Source: Collinsella sp.
GTDB taxonomy: Bacteria > Actinomycetota > Coriobacteriia > Coriobacteriales > Coriobacteriaceae
Assembly (NCBI GenBank): GCA_018381235.1
Contig: JAGZSF010000019.1
Span: forward strand, 1 to 18,211
Direction: 5' to 3'
DNA: 18,211 nt
Shown in pieces: positions 14,182 through 18,211 of this stretch. The stretch's first letter is position 1; every line of letters starts with the position of its first letter. The notes under the pieces were generated by a model. The model was not told the DNA's origin. It was given only the letters and a program-made list of their open reading frames with translations, and made no database searches. The position numbers and the translations under genes were made by a program.

Positions 14182-14991
14182 CTATTCAGTGAGCTCGGGG
14201 CCCTCGCCGGGCACGTATGCCTCGGCGCCCTCGACGCGGTTGATTTGAATGGTTCCAAAAATCTTGTCCTGGCTCAGCGTGAGCGAGCCGCGTTTGGCAA
14301 GCTCCAACATGGCCAGGAAGGTGACGACGAGCTGCTCGGTGGTGGCGTCGCCGTCCAGCAGCTCGCGGAAGGTACAGGTTTGGTGCGCCATGGTAAAGCG
14401 GTCGACCGAGGCCACCGTCAGGTCGAGCGGCACGCGATGCGGTGCCACGTGCTCGGCCTCCAGCAGGAAGGTCTGGCGCTTGCCGTCTAGGTCGGCGCAG
14501 ATGACGGCGAGGCCACGCAGGGTGATGCCGGCCAGGTAGTCGGGCATAAGGCCTAGAAACTCGGGGTCGGGGCCGGCCACGCGCGGATGCATGCGGCTCT
14601 CGGCCTGCATGCGCGCGCCAAGCGCCGCCGCCGCGCCCTTAAACTGCTTGTAGGCGATCAGACGCTGGATCAGGACCTCGCGCAGGGCGTCGCCGTCGAG
14701 CGCACTGAGTTCCTCGAGGTCTTCGTCGTCCTCGTCATCGTCAACGGTTTTGCTCGGGGCTTCTTGGGGCACCAGCGAGGCGGCCTTGATGTCCAGAAGG
14801 GTTGCCGCGACCAGCAAAAAGTCGCTCGCCACGTCCAAGTCCAGCGCCTCGATGCGCTCGGCCTCGGCAAGGTACTGCTCGGCCACCTCGCTGATCGAGA
14901 TGGCGCCGATATCAACTTTTTGGCGGGTTACCAGCTGGAGCAGCAGGTCGAACGGTCCGCTGTAGACCTGCGTCGACACGCGATACGACAT
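14182..14991 (-). CDS. scpA: Segregation and condensation protein A (kleisin)
   Basis: A 269-residue kleisin that bridges the SMC heads with ScpB in chromosome condensation and segregation. The N-terminal signature 'YSGPFDLLLQLVTRQKVDIGAISISEVAEQYL' (10-41) and 'ASDFLLVAATLLDIKAASLVP' are classic. A Asp/Glu-rich linker follows at about 82-100. The C-terminal winged-helix part includes 'VTFLAMLELAKRGSLTLSQDKIFGTIQI'. The start is clear: AAAGGAGGT lies 5 bases before the ATG at 14991. It is the first gene after the widest gap in the run, so transcription of scpA-scpB and following genes may begin there. Confidence 0.95.
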   Translation of the reverse strand: MSYRVSTQVYSGPFDLLLQLVTRQKVDIGAISISEVAEQYLAEAERIEALDLDVASDFLLVAATLLDIKAASLVPQEAPSKTVDDDEDDEDLEELSALDGDALREVLIQRLIAYKQFKGAAAALGARMQAESRMHPRVAGPDPEFLGLMPDYLAGITLRGLAVICADLDGKRQTFLLEAEHVAPHRVPLDLTVASVDRFTMAHQTCTFRELLDGDATTEQLVVTFLAMLELAKRGSLTLSQDKIFGTIQINRVEGAEAYVPGEGPELTE

Positions 14992-15067
14992 CTTCGACCT
15001 CCTTTGACGGCGCCTTCGCGGCGCGGTTTGGGTGCATGCTGTGACCGTTTTGCGCGGTCGACCTGTA

Positions 15068-15096
15068 AGTTTACCTTAGATGCCGGCGATTGCGAA
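15068..15096 (-). promoter_or_regulatory. Weak promoter candidate ahead of scpA
   Basis: On the minus strand TTCGCA (15096-15091, inside the end of the M50 gene) and TAAACT (15073-15068) are separated by exactly 17 bases. Each hexamer matches the sigma-70-type consensus at 4 of 6 positions. The spot is the start of the only sizeable gap (84 bases) between ABC-F and cmk. The leader that would follow contains two small hairpins, GACCG/CGGTC and GCGCC/GGCGC. Evidence is weak and largely positional. Confidence 0.22.
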
Positions 15097-15759
15097 GTTG
15101 AGCAGCCACTCGGCCAGCGGATACACGGTAACGTCGAAATAGCGCCCGATCACGTCGATACCGGTCCACATGGGCAGCAGGTACAGGACCAGGATGAGGA
15201 TGGGCATGGCGTATTGCTGCAAACGATAGTAGTTGGCGAGCGCCTTGCCTTTGAGGAACGGCACGATAATCGACGAGCCGTCGAGCGGCGGGATCGGGAT
15301 GAGGTTAAAGAACGCGAGCGACAGGTTGACCACGATAAAGGTGGCGCCGAAGTTCATGATTTGGGAGGCCACGGCAAAGGACATGCTGGCGTAGAGGTTG
15401 CCGTATGCCGCATGCATGAGGGCGGCGGCAAGGCATGCCAACGTGATGTTCGATGCGGGGCCGGCCACGCTCACCAGGACCTCGTCGCGCTTGGGGTGCT
15501 TGAGGTTGTTGAGGTAGACGGGCACGGGCTTGGCAAAGGCGAACACCGGGCCGCCGGCGGCGAGCATCAGCAGCGGCAGAAGAATGGTGCCAAACGGGTC
15601 GATATGGTTGAGCGGGTTGAGCGAGACGCGCCCGCGCGAACGGGCCGTCTTGTCGCCGAGCGCCCAGGCCGCGGCGGCGTGCGCGCTCTCGTGGATCACG
15701 ATGCCGACGATGACGGCAAAGGCGCTGGCGAGCAGGTTCATGAGGTAGCTGCTGGACAT
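15076..15759 (-). CDS. M50-family membrane metalloprotease (site-2 protease type)
   Basis: A polytopic membrane protein of 227 residues. The zinc site is visible: H23-ESA-H27 ('VIHESAHAAAAWALGD') in the first membrane helix, and the third ligand Asp160 in 'NLIPIPPLDGS' (152-162). 'GRVSLNPLNHIDPFGTI' (43-59) is characteristic of this small, PDZ-less subgroup of site-2 proteases (Rip3/SpoIVFB-like but without a CBS domain). Natural substrate is unknown; the family cleaves membrane-embedded peptides such as anti-sigma factors or signal-peptide remnants. The start at 15759 has AGGGGAG about 5 bases upstream. The gene lies 9 bases after the 98-residue membrane protein and immediately before the scpAB group, a common arrangement in Gram-positive bacteria. 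Confidence 0.92.
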   Translation of the reverse strand: MSSSYLMNLLASAFAVIVGIVIHESAHAAAAWALGDKTARSRGRVSLNPLNHIDPFGTILLPLLMLAAGGPVFAFAKPVPVYLNNLKHPKRDEVLVSVAGPASNITLACLAAALMHAAYGNLYASMSFAVASQIMNFGATFIVVNLSLAFFNLIPIPPLDGSSIIVPFLKGKALANYYRLQQYAMPILILVLYLLPMWTGIDVIGRYFDVTVYPLAEWLLNFAIAGI

Positions 15760-15768
15760 GGCGCTCCC

Positions 15769-16065
15769 CTAGCGGACGCGGCGCGAGGCGCGCGTGAGCA
15801 GGTAGTCGGCCACAAACAGGATGACGGCCACGATGGCGTAATCCAGGCGGAACACACCGCCAAAGGGCGACGTGATGACGCCGTAGCCGGCGATGGCGCT
15901 CGGCAGTGCGCGCGAAAGCTCGACGACAAAGCCCACGATCTGCAGCTTGGCGGTGAGGCCGCTAAAGCACAGTAGCACGGTCATCGCGCTCATAAAGATG
16001 CCGCAGATGCGACAGGCGATGGCGATGATGCTCATCGCCACGGCAGCGGCTTTACGAGAGTTCAC
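15769..16065 (-). CDS. Small membrane protein of unknown function (GTG start)
   Basis: I do not recognise this 98-residue protein. It has a basic N-terminus (MNSRK), a hydrophobic helix at about 8-36, a moderately hydrophobic middle (42-62) and a second clear helix at about 73-92 ('FRLDYAIVAVILFVADYLL'), ending in a basic 'TRASRRVR' tail. This suggests two or three membrane passes with both ends inside. The GTG at 16065 is chosen because GAGGAG lies 7 bases upstream (16073-16078). The open frame extends 40 codons further up inside the ABC-F gene, but that part reads as a shadow. It overlaps the ABC-F stop by 14 bases and precedes the M50 protease by 9, so it is probably co-expressed with both. 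Confidence 0.72.
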   Translation of the reverse strand: MNSRKAAAVAMSIIAIACRICGIFMSAMTVLLCFSGLTAKLQIVGFVVELSRALPSAIAGYGVITSPFGGVFRLDYAIVAVILFVADYLLTRASRRVR

Positions 16066-18088
16066 GCGCGGTCTCCTCTTCGATCTGGGTGGAAAGCTCC
16101 AGCCATTCGTCCTCGAGCTTGGGCAGCTCTTGCTTAAGGCCGTTATATTCCCCCAGCGCGGCGTTGAACTTGTCCTGATCGGCATAAAGCTCTTCGCTTG
16201 CCATCAATTCCATAAGCTCGTCATAGCGGGCGCGCTTTTTGTCCAGCTCCGCCTCGATCTTCTTGAGCTGGTTGCGAACGCCCTTGAGCTTTTTGTTGAG
16301 CGCGGCGCGGGCCTGGGCCTCGGCGCGCTTTTGCTCCTTGGTCTTTTTGCCCTCGGCCGGCTTGGGGGCCGCAGCGGTGCTGCTGGCCTGGGCGGCGCTG
16401 GCAGGCTTGGTGCTCTTGCTCGCCGCCGGCGCGCTCTCCCCTGCCGCCTCGGCAGCGGCGCGGGCAGCGAGATCCTCGCGTTTGTAGAGGTAGTAGTCGT
16501 AGTCGCCGTCGTAGACCGTGACCTTGCCGTCGCGGATGTCGATGATGCGGTTGGCCACGGCACGCACCAGGTGCTCGTCGTGGCTGATCAGCACGATGGT
16601 GCCGGGGAAGTTTTGCAGGGCGTTCTCGAGCATGTCCACCGAGTCGATGTCCAGGTGGTTGGTGGGCTCGTCCAGGCACAGGAGCGCCTCGGGGGCTACG
16701 AGCATCTTGGCCAGGGCCAGACGCGCCTTTTCACCGCCGGAGAGGACGCGTACCTGCTTTTCGATTGCGTCGTTGTCGCTAAACAGGAAGGCACCCAGCA
16801 GGCTGCGCTGCTGCGGCACGGTCCACTTGGGCGTGACGGTGTCGATCTCTTGCAGGACAGTGTTGGACTCGGTCATGCCCTCGAGCGCATGCTGGGCATA
16901 GTAGGCCACACCCACGTTGGTGCCCAGATCGCGCGTGCCGGTAGTGGGCGGCTCCAGACCGGCGATGATCTTCATGAGGGTGGACTTGCCGGCGCCGTTG
17001 GGGCCGACGAGCGCCACGTGCTCACCGCGGTAGAGCTTGAGGTCGATGTCGCTGTAGATGTGCTTATTGCCGTAGGATTTGGAGACGCCCTCCAGGCCCA
17101 CGACCATGTCGCCGGAGCGCGGCGGGTCGGGGAACTTAAAGTCAATGTGCTTGTGGCCCTCGGGCAGGATGACGAGCTCCTTTTTGATTTGCTCGATCTT
17201 GCGGATGCGCTCCTGCGCCTGGGCGGCCTTGGTGGGCTTGTAGCGGAACTTGTCAACGAAGACCTGCATGTGGGCGATGTCGCGCTCCTGCGCGGCGCGC
17301 TTGGCGCGCATCTGCTCCAGGTTGTCCTCACGCTGCTTGAGGTAGCTGCTGTAGTTGCCGGTGTAGGTGGTTACACGGCGGTTCTCGAGCGCGGCGACGT
17401 GGTCGACGCAGGCGTCCATGAAGGCGCGGTCGTGACTGACGATGAGGACGGCGCCGTCGTAGTTGGCGATAAAGCCGTGCAGCCACTGGACGCTTTCGAG
17501 GTCCAGGTGGTTGGTGGGCTCGTCCAGAAGCAGCAAGTCGGGATGGCGCAGGAAGAGCTTGGCGAGCGCGATGCGCATCTGCCAGCCGCCCGAGAACTCA
17601 GAACACGGGCGCTCAAAGTCGGTGACCTTAAAGCCCAGGCCGGACAGGATCTTGCGGGCGTTGCTCTCGAGCTCGTAGCCGCCCAGGTGCTCAAAGCGGT
17701 CTTGGACCTGGCCGTACTCGTTAAGGAGCGCGTCGACGTCCTTGCCCTGCTCGGATAGCTCGGTGATCTGGGCCTGCAGTTCGTTGGCACGCTCGCCCAT
17801 GCGGCGGATTTCCTTAGCGGCGGCCATGACCTCGGCAAGGATGGTGGTGTCCTTTTGCTCCAGATTAGTTTCCTGCTCTAGGTAGCCCACCTGGCAGTCC
17901 TTGGCGTACTGGACCTGGCCGGCGTCAGGACTGTCGATGCCCATGATGATCTTGAGCATGGTAGTTTTGCCGGCGCCGTTGGGGCCCACGAGTGCGAAGC
18001 GCTCGCCGGGGTTGATCTGGAAGGACGCGCCGCTAAAGAGGACGCGTGCGCCGAAGCTTTTTTCGATCTTGTCGACCAGGAGGATCAT
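16052..18088 (-). CDS. ABC-F family ATPase (translation factor type)
   Basis: A soluble protein of 678 residues with two ABC ATPase domains and no membrane domain, as in ribosome-binding ABC-F factors (EttA, Uup, YdiF). Domain 1 has Walker A 'GPNGAGKT' (35-42), signature 'FSGGWQMR' (165-172) and 'LLLLDEPTNHLD' (185-196). Domain 2 has 'GPNGAGKS' (362-369), 'LSGGEKAR' (449-456) and 'LLCLDEPTNHLD' (469-480). Both catalytic Glu residues and the His switches are present. The charged inter-domain linker (about 247-320) is the part that would reach the ribosome. An Ala/Ser/Lys-rich stretch (541-585) leads to a C-terminal coiled coil (586-675), as in Uup/YdiF. It is more likely housekeeping than a resistance factor. 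The ATG at 18088 has AAAGGCGG upstream. Confidence 0.95.
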   Translation of the reverse strand: MILLVDKIEKSFGARVLFSGASFQINPGERFALVGPNGAGKTTMLKIIMGIDSPDAGQVQYAKDCQVGYLEQETNLEQKDTTILAEVMAAAKEIRRMGERANELQAQITELSEQGKDVDALLNEYGQVQDRFEHLGGYELESNARKILSGLGFKVTDFERPCSEFSGGWQMRIALAKLFLRHPDLLLLDEPTNHLDLESVQWLHGFIANYDGAVLIVSHDRAFMDACVDHVAALENRRVTTYTGNYSSYLKQREDNLEQMRAKRAAQERDIAHMQVFVDKFRYKPTKAAQAQERIRKIEQIKKELVILPEGHKHIDFKFPDPPRSGDMVVGLEGVSKSYGNKHIYSDIDLKLYRGEHVALVGPNGAGKSTLMKIIAGLEPPTTGTRDLGTNVGVAYYAQHALEGMTESNTVLQEIDTVTPKWTVPQQRSLLGAFLFSDNDAIEKQVRVLSGGEKARLALAKMLVAPEALLCLDEPTNHLDIDSVDMLENALQNFPGTIVLISHDEHLVRAVANRIIDIRDGKVTVYDGDYDYYLYKREDLAARAAAEAAGESAPAASKSTKPASAAQASSTAAAPKPAEGKKTKEQKRAEAQARAALNKKLKGVRNQLKKIEAELDKKRARYDELMELMASEELYADQDKFNAALGEYNGLKQELPKLEDEWLELSTQIEEETARELS

Positions 18089-18119
18089 GGTGCCGCCTTT
18101 GACCTTGTGTGCCTATATG

Positions 18120-18147
18120 AAAAAAGGCCCCAACTTGCGTTGGAGCC
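18120..18147 (-). terminator. Intrinsic terminator behind tRNA-Ala
   Basis: A 9-bp stem (18126-18134 with 18139-18147, one G-U pair) closes a four-base loop. It is followed on the minus strand by six T residues (18120-18125 are A on the plus strand). It starts 16 bases beyond the tRNA-Ala discriminator base. It separates the tRNA transcript from the ABC-F gene, leaving only 31 bases before that gene's ATG. Confidence 0.87.
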
Positions 18148-18163
18148 TCATTCAATGCTCGGG

Positions 18164-18211
18164 TGGAGACGAGGGGGATCGAACCCCTGACCTCTTGACT
18201 GCCAGTCAAGC
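18164..18211 (-). tRNA. tRNA-Ala (anticodon GGC), 3' part; 5' end beyond the window
   Basis: The visible minus-strand part contains the anticodon arm CTTGA-CTGGCAG-TCAAG (anticodon GGC), variable loop AGGTC, T-arm AGGGG-TTCGATC-CCCCT, the 3' acceptor strand CGTCTCC and discriminator A at 18164. U at position 70 (complement of A at 18167) fits the G3-U70 identity pair of alanine tRNA, although G3 itself is outside the window. The DNA continues CCC rather than CCA, so the terminal CCA must be completed by nucleotidyltransferase, unlike the tRNA-Pro at the other end. Confidence 0.93.

Noticed and set aside
14992..15075. The two small hairpins ahead of scpA as a terminator or riboswitch
   Set aside because: Stems are only five pairs, no T-run follows, and the 84-base space is too short for a known riboswitch; nothing matches a recognised leader.
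15893..17758. A 621-codon plus-strand open frame opposite the ABC-F gene
   Set aside because: An antisense shadow with Leu/Val/Gly repeats derived from complementary high-GC codons; the ABC-F protein on the other strand has every expected motif.

Overview
This window is a chromosomal stretch of a GC-rich bacterium. It is most likely a gut member of the Coriobacteriia (Collinsella-like). That is an inference from the roughly 60% GC coding style, the protein flavour and the gene order; no rRNA is present to confirm it. Apart from the left edge, it is a dense minus-strand run of housekeeping genes bounded by two tRNA genes.

Left edge (1 to about 750). A plus-strand IS110-family transposase enters the window already under way and ends at 475. 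About 280 bases without a gene follow. They hold a long bulged stem-loop (537-581), a perfect 15-base palindrome (691-705) and a 20-of-21 inverted repeat (495-515 / 726-746). This is the only clearly mobile and compositionally distinct part: 44 of the first 60 bases are G or C.

tRNA-Pro block (about 750-1008). A minus-strand tRNA-Pro(GGG) with an encoded CCA is followed by two tandem intrinsic terminators. A possible tRNA promoter lies in the short gap behind coaBC.

Main run (1009-18088, all minus strand, transcribed right to left). The order is ABC-F ATPase, a 98-aa membrane protein, M50 protease, an 84-base gap with a weak promoter candidate, scpA, scpB, RluB-type pseudouridine synthase, cmk, plsC, ispH, PDZ/radical-SAM/DUF512 protein, der, plsY, gpsA, rpe, cysteine desulfurase, Nif3-family protein, zinc-ribbon coiled-coil protein, coaBC. 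Gaps are mostly under 20 bases and several genes overlap (ATGA junctions and two 14-base overlaps), so large parts are probably co-transcribed and translationally coupled. No intrinsic terminator was seen between 18088 and the tRNA-Pro.

Functionally the run combines chromosome segregation (ScpAB), ribosome and translation factors (ABC-F, RluB-type, Der), phospholipid synthesis (GpsA makes glycerol-3-phosphate, PlsY and PlsC acylate it), CMP phosphorylation (Cmk), isoprenoid precursor synthesis (IspH), the pentose phosphate pathway (Rpe), sulfur mobilisation (cysteine desulfurase) and coenzyme A synthesis (CoaBC).

Right edge (18089-18211). A tRNA-Ala(GGC), cut by the window end, is followed by its own intrinsic terminator. 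I found no CRISPR array, phage module, defence island or obvious new multi-gene system. The best leads are the structured DNA beside the IS110 transposase, the uncharacterised radical-SAM/DUF512 protein, and residue changes in PlsC and the zinc-ribbon protein.
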